Positions 23,956 through 32,114 are shown, counted from the first letter of the stretch. The stretch: 37,327 nucleotides of DNA from Prevotellaceae bacterium (GCA_028723455.1 JAQYEW010000035.1:1-37327); one strand, 5' to 3'. Translations and numbers: made by a program. The notes: a model not told the origin generated them from the letters alone.

Positions 23956-24224
23956 AGCGTCCTGTCAGTCGTTTCAGGTGATAAACCTGTAGCGTTGTCC
24001 GCGCTGGCAATGTCTTCCCCTTCGCGATATTCCAGAATATCGCCGGGCTGACATTCCAGCGCATGGCAGATGGCTTCCAGCGTCGAGAAACGCACGGCCT
24101 TGGCCTTGCCTGTTTTCAGTATGGAGAGGTTGGCAGGCGTCAGCCCCACGCGTTCGGACAGTTCGGTGAGCGACATCTTGCGGCGCGCCATCATCACGTC
24201 CAGGTTTACGATGATTTGTCCCAT
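23952..24224 (-). CDS. XRE-family (Cro/C1-type) HTH regulator
   Basis: The 90-residue product has a single HTH covering about residues 6-68 (VNLDVMMARRKMSLTELSER, VGLTPANLSILKTGKAKAVR, FSTLEAICHALECQPGDIL) and a short variable tail. This small regulator commonly sits next to DUF2975 membrane proteins, and here it follows one by 12 nt on the same strand. The pair probably forms an autoregulated unit; targets are unknown. Its gene overlaps the end of the beta-helix lipoprotein gene by 4 bp, tail to tail. Confidence 0.88.
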   Translation of the reverse strand: MGQIIVNLDVMMARRKMSLTELSERVGLTPANLSILKTGKAKAVRFSTLEAICHALECQPGDILEYREGEDIASADNATGLSPETTDRTL

Positions 24225-24236
24225 AGGCCGATGGCG

Positions 24237-24746
24237 TCAGATGGTGAGGTCCTGGTCCTGCTGCAGTTTCACCCCCGAACGGAGGAGGTCGGCAACTGCG
24301 GTAAAGACGATACCTAACATGATGTAGTTATTGGAAAAGCGTGTGTGTTCCTCTGCCTTGTATGGCACGAAATCCAGCAGCTGCTTGATGAGGCCTCCGC
24401 TACCGTCCTCCACCAGCAGGGGGAAGAGGATGCACAGGAGTCCGATTGCCGCAAGGGATGTGAAGGTGGATTCTACGAACACCTTGCCGTCGTAGAAGTT
24501 TCTGAGGATGCGCCAGGTAAGGAAGAGGATGGCGATTAGGAAGAGGTCCTCGTAGACTCCGAAGCCCAGGAAACGGCCGGTCCTGATGGCTTCCACCAGT
24601 TTGAATCCCACTTCCGCAATCAGGAGGAGGGAGATCAGTAACGATACGACAACAGTGAAAAAGGCACGCCCGTAAGCCTTGTCCTTTTCTCTCAGCCGCC
24701 AGGCCTGCACCAGATCGATGCCCAAGATTGTGATTTTCATTTTCAT
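24237..24746 (-). CDS. DUF2975-family membrane protein
   Basis: The 169-residue product has four hydrophobic segments: residues ~28-50, ~65-82, ~93-113 and ~140-157. The pattern is that of DUF2975: an N-terminal amphipathic stretch, GFGVYEDLFLIAILFLTWR, then FVESTFTSLAAIGLLCILFP, and a last helix followed by a charged tail. It lies directly upstream of an XRE regulator, the classic arrangement for this family, and probably anchors or modulates it. No biochemical role is known to me. It is expressed from its own promoter (24775-24805). Confidence 0.85.
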   Translation of the reverse strand: MKMKITILGIDLVQAWRLREKDKAYGRAFFTVVVSLLISLLLIAEVGFKLVEAIRTGRFLGFGVYEDLFLIAILFLTWRILRNFYDGKVFVESTFTSLAAIGLLCILFPLLVEDGSGGLIKQLLDFVPYKAEEHTRFSNNYIMLGIVFTAVADLLRSGVKLQQDQDLTI

Positions 24747-24774
24747 TGTGTATGTTTGGGTGATTAGAACGGTG

Positions 24775-24805
24775 CAAAGATAGGCATTAAAAAATAACGC
24801 ACCAA
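24775..24805 (-). promoter_or_regulatory. Promoter of the DUF2975-XRE operon
   Basis: On the minus strand TTG (24805-24803), a 20-nt spacer and a perfect TATCTTTG (24782-24775) lie upstream of the DUF2975 start, predicting a ~22-nt leader. The TTG lies in the arm of the terminator hairpin at 24801-24859, so terminator and promoter share bases. Confidence 0.7.
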
Positions 24806-24859
24806 GAAAAGCAGTAATAATTTATTGAAAAACGATAAATAATTACTGCTTTTCTTGGT
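24801..24859. terminator. Terminator between the TonB-C protein gene and the DUF2975 gene
   Basis: A 24-nt arm (24801-24824) pairs with 24836-24859 with a single mismatch around an 11-nt loop. It starts 24 nt after the stop of the upstream gene on the minus strand (24883). The AT-rich inner end and the exit side (TTTTTTAATG downstream on the minus strand) fit an intrinsic terminator. Confidence 0.8.
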
Positions 24860-24882
24860 ACGTTCGGATTCCCTGATAATGA

Positions 24883-25746
24883 TTAAATATGATTTTCCTG
24901 GATGTACTGCTCCATCTGCCGGCGCAGCGAACCCTGAGTCATGATGTCATCCACCTTCCATTCTTTGTTTTCGCGCACAAGGCGTAGCACCACAATGTTG
25001 TCCTGTCCTTTGCTGCCTATAAGGTCTTGTAGGAATACATAGCCCATGCAGCTGCCGTCGGCCTGAAGCGCAACGCGCGTTACGGTGGCTTTGGACCATA
25101 GGTCTTGGGAGTCTGTCCAGAAATCTGCCGACAGGAAACCGACTTCGCCCGTATGTTTCGCATCCCAGTTTTCAATGCGTTTGTATTGTTTGCAGAAGTC
25201 CGTTGTCGTGTGTCGTTTTACAAGGTCTGTCTTTTCCGAAGCCTTGGGGTCCTCGCTACTCAGTTTTCCCTTGCGGATGACATCGGCGTAGACAGCCTCA
25301 AGTGCCGTGCGTGCCTGCTTCTCGGTTTCATTCTCTTCTATTTCTTTCGGGGTCAGCTTGAACATGATGGGGATGGTGAAGCGCATTCTTACGGGTTGTC
25401 CGTGGATTTTGCCCGGAGTCCATCGGGGCATTTTGCGGAGCATACGGATTGTCTCCGTTGTAAGGTCGGTGCAGGGCGAACGTTTGATCTCTATGTTGGA
25501 AAGGCTTCCGTCCTTGTTCACAACGAGGGTTGCCATGACAAGTCCTTGGATTCCGGCCGCTTTGCAGCGTTCCGGGTATCTCAAATGTTTGGCGAGGTGG
25601 GCATCCCAATCGCCGGGAAACTGAGCCAGTTCCTCGACTACAAGGTGAATCGTGGTGTCCTGTTGTTCCGTCTGCTGCGCTTTGGTTGGGCTTAGTCCGA
25701 AAGCGCCCGTCAGCACAAATAAAGAAATGATGAGTTTGTCTTTCAT
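24883..25746 (-). CDS. Exported protein with TonB C-terminal-like domain and a second alpha/beta domain
   Basis: The 287-residue product has a cleavable-looking signal (MKDKLIISLFVLTGAFGLSPTKA) and no membrane anchor or proline-rich spacer. Residues ~45-130 (HLAKHLRYPERCKAAGIQGL, VMATLVVNKDGSLSNIEI, MPRWTPGKIHGQPVRMRFTI) are a TonB C-terminal-type fold. The second half (~135-287; YADVIRKGKL, VTRVALQADGSCMGYVFLQD, ENKEWKVDDIM) resembles DUF3828-type periplasmic domains. A normal TonB spans the envelope and drives receptors; lacking the anchor, this one is unlikely to act so and may be a periplasmic binding protein using the fold. It is a single gene with its own promoter and terminator. Confidence 0.7.
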   Translation of the reverse strand: MKDKLIISLFVLTGAFGLSPTKAQQTEQQDTTIHLVVEELAQFPGDWDAHLAKHLRYPERCKAAGIQGLVMATLVVNKDGSLSNIEIKRSPCTDLTTETIRMLRKMPRWTPGKIHGQPVRMRFTIPIMFKLTPKEIEENETEKQARTALEAVYADVIRKGKLSSEDPKASEKTDLVKRHTTTDFCKQYKRIENWDAKHTGEVGFLSADFWTDSQDLWSKATVTRVALQADGSCMGYVFLQDLIGSKGQDNIVVLRLVRENKEWKVDDIMTQGSLRRQMEQYIQENHI

Positions 25747-25768
25747 GATGTTTTTGATGTTTGTGCGG

Positions 25769-25799
25769 CAAAATTAACGAATTTATCCTTACCATCCAA
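25769..25799 (-). promoter_or_regulatory. Promoter of the TonB-C protein gene
   Basis: On the minus strand TTG (25799-25797), a 20-nt spacer and a perfect TAATTTTG (25776-25769) lie just upstream of the start at 25746, giving a ~16-nt leader. Confidence 0.7.
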
Positions 25800-25814
25800 T
25801 ACCCAAGAAAAGAA

Positions 25815-25859
25815 AATTGGCCGTTGACTGTCCAAAGTAAAGACAATCAACGGCCAATT
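25815..25859 (-). terminator. Terminator of the transporter gene
   Basis: Two 18-nt arms (25815-25832 and 25842-25859) pair with one mismatch over a 9-nt loop. On the minus strand the hairpin starts 17 nt after the transporter stop and is followed by TTCTTTTCTT, a good U-rich exit. Confidence 0.8.
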
Positions 25860-25875
25860 CCGTTATATCACTGGC

Positions 25876-27384
25876 TTACAGCCAACCTGCCTGGCCGACC
25901 AGAATGAGCATTATATAGCCGATAAGCAGACCCACCGCTCCGATGATGATGCCCACACGCATCATCTGCTTCTGCTCGATGAGGCCCGTGGCGTGTGCCA
26001 GGGCGTTGGGGGGCGTGGAGATGGGGAGAATCATGGCCAGGGAAGAACCTACGGCCACACCGATCAGCAGCGTGCTCACGCCGCCCAAGGAGGCAAGGGA
26101 CGCGGAAGCGGAGATGCCTACGAGGGCAAGGATGGGCACGAGAAGGTTGGCCGTTGCCGTATGGCTGATGAAGTTAGCCATAGCGTAGCAGATAAGGCCG
26201 GAACCCACAACGAGCAACACAGGATTCCAACGCTCGAAAGGAATCGTGTTGATCAGGTGTGCCGCAAGACCCGTGTCCTGAAGCGCAACGCCAAGGGCGA
26301 AGCCGCCGGCCACCATCCAGAGCACGGACCAGTTGATCTCCTCCAAGTCGCGGCGCGTGATGATGCCTGCCACGCAGAACACACCCACGGGCAGCATGGC
26401 CACTACATTGGAATTAACCCCCGTGTATTTGTCCAGGCACCAAAGCAAAATGGTAACGGCAAAGGTAACGTACACGAGAATCGACTTCCAGTCCTTTTTC
26501 GCTTCACCCTCAATCTCCAGTTCGATGGTCTTCTGGGTGAAGGGGAAGAGGCGCAGGAGCACGAACCAGGAGATTACCAGCAGGATGATGGCCAAGGGGA
26601 ACATGAAGAGCATCCACTGGCCAAAACCGATCTGCGCATTGAGGCCCTCGGGGTCGTTGAGGAACTTCAGTGCGATGGCATTGGGGGGTGTGCCGATGGG
26701 TGTGGCAATGCCGCCGATGTTCGCGCCGATGGGGATGGCCAATGCCAGGCTGATACGTCCCTTGCCGCTGGCGGGCAGCGACTTCAATACCGGGGAGAGG
26801 AACGTGAGCATCATGGCCGCCGTGGCCGTGTTGGAAAGGAACATGGAGAAAACGCCCGTAACCAGCAGGAAACCCAGCAGTACATTCTCGGACTTCTTGC
26901 CGAAGGGCGCCAGCATCACCTTGGCGAGTTTTGCGTCCAGACCCGTTTTCGTTGCCGCGATGGCCAGGATGAAGCCACCGATGAAGAGCATGATGATGGG
27001 GTCGGCAAAGCAAGCCATGATTTTCTTGTAGGAGATGAGCGTGCCCAGCGTGGACGCCTCGTAGCCCTGCGTCATGAGCCAGACCGAACTGTCGGAGGCC
27101 GTGAAGAGCAGGAGGACGATGATGGCCACGGAGGTCGTCCACGAGGGGATGGCCTCGAGAATCCACATCAGCGTGGCGAAGCAGAAGATACCTATGGTAC
27201 GCTGCTCTACGACCGTAAGGTCTGGAATACCGAAGGCCGTAGTGGGCAGGTTCCAAAGGACGAGAAGTACGAACACGCAGAAAATGAGCTTAAAGGTGCG
27301 CGTGTTCGCTGTGAGCTCGCGCAACATGTCCTTTCTTTCGTGTTTGGCGGCTACAAGGTGATAGCCAATGAAGTTCTTGAACAT
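25876..27384 (-). CDS. DASS/SLC13-family sodium-coupled carboxylate transporter
   Basis: The 502-residue inner-membrane protein has about 11-13 hydrophobic segments. It shows the two inverted repeats of the divalent anion:sodium symporter family, each with a re-entrant-loop motif and a TPP loop: SNTATAAMML with GTPPNAIALKFL (about 185-240), and SHTATANLLVP with STPPNALAHATG (about 405-470). Likely substrates are C4-dicarboxylates such as succinate or fumarate, or citrate; the sequence does not decide. It lies 62 nt after the beta-galactosidase gene on the same strand with no clear -7 box between, so co-transcription is likely. A weak dyad (27410-27416 / 27436-27442) lies in the gap. Confidence 0.9.
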   Translation of the reverse strand: MFKNFIGYHLVAAKHERKDMLRELTANTRTFKLIFCVFVLLVLWNLPTTAFGIPDLTVVEQRTIGIFCFATLMWILEAIPSWTTSVAIIVLLLFTASDSSVWLMTQGYEASTLGTLISYKKIMACFADPIIMLFIGGFILAIAATKTGLDAKLAKVMLAPFGKKSENVLLGFLLVTGVFSMFLSNTATAAMMLTFLSPVLKSLPASGKGRISLALAIPIGANIGGIATPIGTPPNAIALKFLNDPEGLNAQIGFGQWMLFMFPLAIILLVISWFVLLRLFPFTQKTIELEIEGEAKKDWKSILVYVTFAVTILLWCLDKYTGVNSNVVAMLPVGVFCVAGIITRRDLEEINWSVLWMVAGGFALGVALQDTGLAAHLINTIPFERWNPVLLVVGSGLICYAMANFISHTATANLLVPILALVGISASASLASLGGVSTLLIGVAVGSSLAMILPISTPPNALAHATGLIEQKQMMRVGIIIGAVGLLIGYIMLILVGQAGWL

Positions 27385-27446
27385 TTGTTTTTGAAAGTGA
27401 TATTATTTATGCGTTATGTGTGTTGTTTCATGTTGTAACGCAGTCT

Positions 27447-30400
27447 CTATTCGGCGATCACGCCAAATTCGGCTCCCGAACCAAAGACGTCGCCGTTTTG
27501 GCTGCTGAGGGCGGTGAAGCGTACGAAGCGCGCCTTTTGGGGCTTGCCAAGCATTACCTTCTGCTCCTTCTTGTTGCGGGGGAAACTGCCCTTGGCCACA
27601 GGCTCGCTCCAGTTCTTGCCGTCCATGGAGAGGCGCAGTTCGTAGTCCTTGACATCTCCGTTCTGACCGTCCTGACGGGGCAGGTAGGTGAAGCCCTTCA
27701 CGGTCTTGACCTCGTTGATGTCAAATTCGATCCAGTGGGGATGCGTGCCCATGGTGATGGAGTACATCGTGTGCCAGATGGTGGTGGGGTCGCCGTCCAC
27801 CAGGTTCGCACCCACTTCGCCATTGGGCGTTTCCTCGCTGCTTACGAAACTTACCTCCATGGGCACAGTCTCGATGGCGGCATAGCGCTCGGTTACCTTG
27901 CCGGCGGGGTTCTGGGCATACCAGGCCTCTACGGTGCCGCCTTTCTTGAGGTCGATGGGCTGACCGTCGTAACGCATGGCCTTGGAGGTCTTGCGGGTGC
28001 CAGCGGAGGTGATGCGGTACATGATGTCGTTGTTCTTGGCATATTGGTCGCCCTGGATCGTTACCTTGCCCGCACGGTTGCGTACGATGCTTACGGGGCA
28101 GCCATAGCTGGTGAGCACGTTCACCTGACGCCGGCGGTCCGTCTGCCGGTTCAGGGGGCGGATGATGAAGCTCATCTGATGCAGCGAACCCTTCACGCGG
28201 TCGTGCTCCAGGGGGCCGCCCTGGCCGCAGCTGTTACCGCCCAGACCCGTTACCTGGCAATCCAGGTGGAGATAGGTACCGTCGCTCTGGGGCAATTCGT
28301 GGGGATGCAGGGCCAGCGTCATCTGAACTGCGCTCCAGGGTAGGGCCGAGGTGGACATGCGGGATTCGTAGTTGGCGATGAAGGCCGCGCCCTGTCCGCT
28401 CTTGTCGGTCAGCGCGCACCAGCTTACGTCCTCGCGGTTGCCCATGCTCTGGGGCTTGGCGAAGTTCACGAACTGCTCCTGCACGGTGCTCTCGTAGAGT
28501 CCGAAGAAGGAACCGGACTTGCGGTCGGCATAGTTGTTCAAGGGGCCGCGGCCGTAGTAGGCATAGCGGTCGAATTGCGTGGGCAGTTTCATGGCGTAGC
28601 CCAGGCGAGGCAGAACGACACTGGGGTCGCTGGACACGATGCTGGCAGCCAACTGAACGCTTCCGTCGGGGAAGATGTTATACTCCAGCCCTTGGGTGAA
28701 GTGGAAGTCCTCGGGTGTCATCTCGCGTACCTGCTCGATCTTGATGTAGGGCTGACCCGCCTGGCCGGGACGTTTCACACCGAGTCCCTGATGGGTGGAT
28801 TGGCTCCATACGGAATAGAAGATTGATACGCTGCCGTCCTCGCGCTGCGTTACGATGGGCTTGGCCGTGGTACGGTGGCGCAGGTCGTAAAGGCCGTTGT
28901 GGAACCACTGGTCGCGTGCCCAGTTGTCGTTGTCCACGGGAGCGCGGAAAGCGTCCAGCTTGGGCCCGCAGTCGGGGGCGAAAAGAGCCTGGCCGTTGTA
29001 TTCCAGTTCGCTGATGCTGCCTTGCTTGTTGTCGAACACGATGCGGAAGCCTTCGCCTTGGATGGTCGTCCGGGCTTCGCCAACGCTTACGTTGGGCTTG
29101 CTGCCCTTGGCCACTTGGGCGATGGGCTGATAGGGAGTCTTTGCGCTGCCTTGGCGCAGTTCAAACTGCTCGGACATCTGCACGTAGCCTTTCTTGGCCC
29201 AGGGCATGTCCTGCTTCAGGAGGAACTGTACCTCCAAGGTTACGTTGTCTTGGTCTGCCGCCAATTTCACGGGTATGTCGACGGTGGTCTTCCGGCGGGG
29301 CTGCAGGCCGTTCAGCTGAGGCAGCGTGCCACGGGAAATCTCGCGTCCTTCCTGGCTGACGATGTAGATGACATCATAGTCGAGGGGCAGGAAATAGTTT
29401 TTGTTCAGTACCTCAACGGTGCCCTTGGCGGGGTCCGTGAGTTTCAGGCCTACGTTCTGGAGTACCTTCTTCACCTCAAAATACTGGGGCTTGGGCGAAA
29501 GGTCGGGCAGCATGATGCCGTTCATGCAGAACATGCCGTCGTTGGGCCATTCGCCGTGGTCGCCGCCATAGCCGGTGTAGCGCTTGCCGTCCTTGGTGTA
29601 GGCGATGATGGCTTGGTCCACCCAGTCCCAGATGGCGCCGCCGCAGAAGAAGTTGGTGCTCTCCATGGCCTCCCAGTAATCCACGAAATTGCCTAAGCTG
29701 TTGCCCATCGAGTGGGCGAACTCGCTGATGTGGAAGGGATATTTGATGTTGTATTTGCCACGTACGGCCTGTTGCACCCAGGCCACGGAAGGATACTGGT
29801 TGGAACCCATGTCCACGTTGCGCCAGCCGTTGTCCGTGTCGCGTTCGTACTGGATGGGGCGGCTGGTGTCGAAGGCCTTGATGGCGTTGTATGCCGCTTG
29901 GAAGTTCTTGCCCGGGCCGGCCTCGGTGCCAAGGCTCCAGATGACGATGCTGGGGTGGTTCACGTGGGCGCGCACAAGCTCCATGTTGCGGGCCACGTGG
30001 GCCGCTTCCCATTCCTTGGGGTGGGAGAGGGAGGCTGCGCCGTAGTAGTACTGGTGGCTTTCCAGATTGGCCTCGTCCTCCAGGTAAAGGCCGTATTTGT
30101 CGCTCAGGTAGTAGAAATAGGGGTCGTTGCTGTAGTGTGACAAACGGACGTGGTTGATGTTGCCGCGCTTCATGAGCATCACCTCACGCTCCATCTGCTC
30201 GTGGCTGATGGCGTGTCCCGTAGTGGGGTTGGTCTCGTGGCGGTTCACGCCCTTCAGCTTGACGGGCTTGTCGTTGACATAGAAATAGCGGCCGGCCAGA
30301 CCGAACTCGTCGTCCTTGGCCTCCGTTTCGCGAATCTCCACGGTGCGCACGCCGAAATAGGTGCTCACGGCATCCACCACGCGCCCCTTCTTGTCCAGCA

Positions 30401-31475
30401 TGCTGACCACCATCACGTAGCGGTTAGGCTCCTCGGCGCTCCAGAGCTTGGGGTTCCGGATGTCAAAATTGACATTTTGCAGGCCGGTGGTCAGGCTGGC
30501 CACGGCCTCGCCCGTCTTGTCGCTGTACAGGTCCACGGGGAAGATGTCGTAGCGCAAGCCGTTCATGGCCCGTTGCTTGCCGTGGTTGCGCAGTTCGATC
30601 TGCACGTTCACGCGGGCCATGCCGTTGCGGATGCTGGTGGTGCGTACCGCCATGTCTCGGATTTCCTGCTCGGGAGTGGCGGTCAGATAGGTGGAGCGGA
30701 TGATGCCGGGCAGGCGGAACATATCCTGCGACTCCAGGAACGAACCGTCGCTGTGGCGGTACACCTCTACGGCCACCGTGTTCTCGCCCTTCTTGTTCAG
30801 GAAGGGGGTGATGTTGAACTGCGCCGTGTTGCGGCTGTTCTTTGAAAAACCGACATAGCGGCCGTTGATCCAAAGGTAGAAGAAGGAATCCACACCGTCG
30901 AAATTGATGAAGATCTGGCGGCCCTTCCATGCCTGGGGCACGGTGAAGCGACGCAGGTAGGAACCCACCTCGTTGCGGTACTTATAGGTCGTCCACTCCA
31001 CGGGAGGAGTGCGCATCACGCCTTTCTTCCAGTCGTCTACAGCCACCTCGTGGTAGAACAGGACGGGTTGGTTGACATAGGCGGGGATGCCGTATTTCAT
31101 GGTGCCGTCCTTTTGCAGTCCCTGCACGTTCCAGCAGCCGGGCACCTGAATGTCATCCCAGCCGGAAGCGTCGAAACCAAGCTTGTGGAAACTGGAGTCG
31201 CGTTGCTCGGGCGTGGGTACCCAGTTGAACTTCCACGTTCCGTCCAGGCTTTGGTAATAGGGGCTTGCCTTGGGCAGCACCTGACGCGCCTGTCCGACGG
31301 TGGGGAAAGAGAACATGTAGGCACGGGGCTGCTCTTTGTTAAGGCTCAGGTCCTCGGGACTTTGCCATTCACGGCCCGAGGGGGCGGCCTGAAGTCCGTA
31401 ATGGAACCCTTTCAGGTTCTCGGCTTGGGCACTGAGAGCCAAAGCCATCAGTGTGGTTAGGAAAATCTTCTTCAT
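27447..31475 (-). CDS. Secreted GH2 beta-galactosidase with C-terminal F5/8-type-C (CBM32-like) domain
   Basis: The 1342-residue product has a signal peptide (MKKIFLTTLMALALSAQA). It has LacZ-type layout: jelly-roll sugar-binding domain (~60-270), Ig-like domain, TIM barrel (~385-690; GVNRHETNP, NHVRLSHYSNDPYFYYL), second Ig domain, and the small-chain beta-sandwich (~790-1060; GFRIVFDNKQGSISELEYNG, APVDNDNW). The end (~1200-1342) has GANLVDGDPTTIWHTM and PHWIEFDI, a discoidin/CBM32-type fold. The nucleophile is Glu585 (HISEFAHSMGNS). The acid/base is Glu518 in SLGTEAGPG, where nearly all clan GH-A enzymes have Asn before this Glu; here it is Thr517. It probably releases terminal beta-galactose from glycans outside the cytoplasm; exact linkage unknown. 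Confidence 0.93.
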   Translation of the reverse strand: MKKIFLTTLMALALSAQAENLKGFHYGLQAAPSGREWQSPEDLSLNKEQPRAYMFSFPTVGQARQVLPKASPYYQSLDGTWKFNWVPTPEQRDSSFHKLGFDASGWDDIQVPGCWNVQGLQKDGTMKYGIPAYVNQPVLFYHEVAVDDWKKGVMRTPPVEWTTYKYRNEVGSYLRRFTVPQAWKGRQIFINFDGVDSFFYLWINGRYVGFSKNSRNTAQFNITPFLNKKGENTVAVEVYRHSDGSFLESQDMFRLPGIIRSTYLTATPEQEIRDMAVRTTSIRNGMARVNVQIELRNHGKQRAMNGLRYDIFPVDLYSDKTGEAVASLTTGLQNVNFDIRNPKLWSAEEPNRYVMVVSMLDKKGRVVDAVSTYFGVRTVEIRETEAKDDEFGLAGRYFYVNDKPVKLKGVNRHETNPTTGHAISHEQMEREVMLMKRGNINHVRLSHYSNDPYFYYLSDKYGLYLEDEANLESHQYYYGAASLSHPKEWEAAHVARNMELVRAHVNHPSIVIWSLGTEAGPGKNFQAAYNAIKAFDTSRPIQYERDTDNGWRNVDMGSNQYPSVAWVQQAVRGKYNIKYPFHISEFAHSMGNSLGNFVDYWEAMESTNFFCGGAIWDWVDQAIIAYTKDGKRYTGYGGDHGEWPNDGMFCMNGIMLPDLSPKPQYFEVKKVLQNVGLKLTDPAKGTVEVLNKNYFLPLDYDVIYIVSQEGREISRGTLPQLNGLQPRRKTTVDIPVKLAADQDNVTLEVQFLLKQDMPWAKKGYVQMSEQFELRQGSAKTPYQPIAQVAKGSKPNVSVGEARTTIQGEGFRIVFDNKQGSISELEYNGQALFAPDCGPKLDAFRAPVDNDNWARDQWFHNGLYDLRHRTTAKPIVTQREDGSVSIFYSVWSQSTHQGLGVKRPGQAGQPYIKIEQVREMTPEDFHFTQGLEYNIFPDGSVQLAASIVSSDPSVVLPRLGYAMKLPTQFDRYAYYGRGPLNNYADRKSGSFFGLYESTVQEQFVNFAKPQSMGNREDVSWCALTDKSGQGAAFIANYESRMSTSALPWSAVQMTLALHPHELPQSDGTYLHLDCQVTGLGGNSCGQGGPLEHDRVKGSLHQMSFIIRPLNRQTDRRRQVNVLTSYGCPVSIVRNRAGKVTIQGDQYAKNNDIMYRITSAGTRKTSKAMRYDGQPIDLKKGGTVEAWYAQNPAGKVTERYAAIETVPMEVSFVSSEETPNGEVGANLVDGDPTTIWHTMYSITMGTHPHWIEFDINEVKTVKGFTYLPRQDGQNGDVKDYELRLSMDGKNWSEPVAKGSFPRNKKEQKVMLGKPQKARFVRFTALSSQNGDVFGSGAEFGVIAE

Positions 31476-31509
31476 ACTTAAAGGGTTTGTTGTTGTCTGT
31501 TTCAGGTTG

Positions 31510-31517
31510 CAAAGATA
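31510..31517 (-). promoter_or_regulatory. Candidate -7 element of the beta-galactosidase gene
   Basis: On the minus strand TATCTTTG (31517-31510) is a perfect -7 box 35 nt before the start codon. No TTG is present at the expected -33 position (TTT instead), so the promoter may be weak or activator-dependent. Confidence 0.5.
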
Positions 31518-31622
31518 ACCAAACTAAGGCATAAATAAAAATAAATAATGCCGGAAAATAGGGCTTTGGGTTGACATAAATCAAGAAAAAGACGGTTTTT
31601 ATCCGGAAACGTCTCTTTTCCC

Positions 31623-31652
31623 TTGCTGTTCTGAAATATAGCCCTACCTTTG
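31623..31652 (+). promoter_or_regulatory. Orphan promoter in the long intergenic region
   Basis: TTG (31623-31625), a 19-nt spacer and a perfect TACCTTTG (31645-31652) predict a start near 31659 on the plus strand. No ORF of note begins within the next 400 nt; the nearest plus-strand gene starts at 32152. Confidence 0.6.
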
Positions 31653-31658
31653 CACCAG

Positions 31659-31727
31659 TTTTTCATGGTATTAGATTTAAGGTTAATGAAAAGATTGGTT
31701 GTCGTGATGACAACCTTCTTTGTTTTT
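31659..31727 (+). ncRNA. Candidate small RNA or conserved leader
   Basis: The transcript predicted from the orphan promoter begins near 31659 and contains TCATGGTATTAGATTTAAGG. It reaches a hairpin at 31691-31720 (GGTTGTC-gtgat-GACAACC, with outer AAG/CTT) followed by TGTTTTTAT, an intrinsic-terminator signature. That gives a ~70-nt RNA. The single-stranded stretch seems familiar to me as a recurring Bacteroidales leader element, but that is memory and could not be checked. Alternatively the RNA reads through as a long leader of the LemA operon. Confidence 0.4.
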
Positions 31728-32106
31728 ATACCCTCCCTTGTTTTTCCCCTCTTTTTCAGGCTTTTGTTGGCTTTCCTCAAGCCCTTTGAAAACATATAAT
31801 AGTTTTGGGCAAATTAACGGGTTGTTTTTAAAAAACATGCTATTGTTTTTTATCATCTACATCATCATCTACATTATCATCTACATCATCATCTACATTA
31901 TCATCTACATCATCATCTACATTATAGTTCCATTCGTTCCATTTCGTTCCATTTGGGTGTATTTCCTTCCCTTATTCGGCTGTTCGGGTGTCCTGTAATG
32001 GCAAAAGGAGGATGGTATGTCGGCCGGAAAGAGAAAAGATGTTAATTTTGTGTGTTGCGACAGAAAGTTTTGTCTTTGGCATGGCTTTTGAAAGATTGTT
32101 TTTGTG
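31728..32106. other. Remainder of the 676-bp intergenic region
   Basis: Apart from the tandem repeat (31851-31922) I see a perfect but isolated -7-like TAGTTTTG at 31800-31807 without a matching -33. No coding sequence is recognised: a 92-codon ORF across it is only poly-Ile/Tyr from the repeat. T-rich runs dominate 31728-31850. Confidence 0.5.
31851..31922. repeat. Tandem repeat, 3 x 24 bp (6 x 12 bp alternating)
   Basis: Three perfect copies of a 24-bp unit occur head to tail. Each consists of two 12-mers, ATCATCTACATC and ATCATCTACATT, so the array is also six alternating 12-bp units in phase. It lies about 230 nt upstream of the LemA operon and just downstream of the orphan promoter unit. 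There are no spacers, so it is not a CRISPR. Such arrays mutate in copy number and could change spacing or structure between promoters. Confidence 0.9.
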
Positions 32107-32114
32107 TAACTTTG
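32107..32114 (+). promoter_or_regulatory. -7 element of the LemA operon
   Basis: TAACTTTG is a perfect Bacteroidetes -7 box 38 nt before the lemA start. The nearest upstream TTTG (32087-32090) leaves only 16 nt, short of the usual 19-21, so the -33 match is poor. Confidence 0.5.

Noticed and set aside
31851..31922. Possible CRISPR array
   Set aside because: Units are directly adjacent with no spacers, and there are no cas genes nearby.
31720..31998. A 92-codon ORF reading through the tandem repeat (poly Ile-Ile-Tyr)
   Set aside because: Its content is dictated by the 12-bp repeat; no start context or homology.
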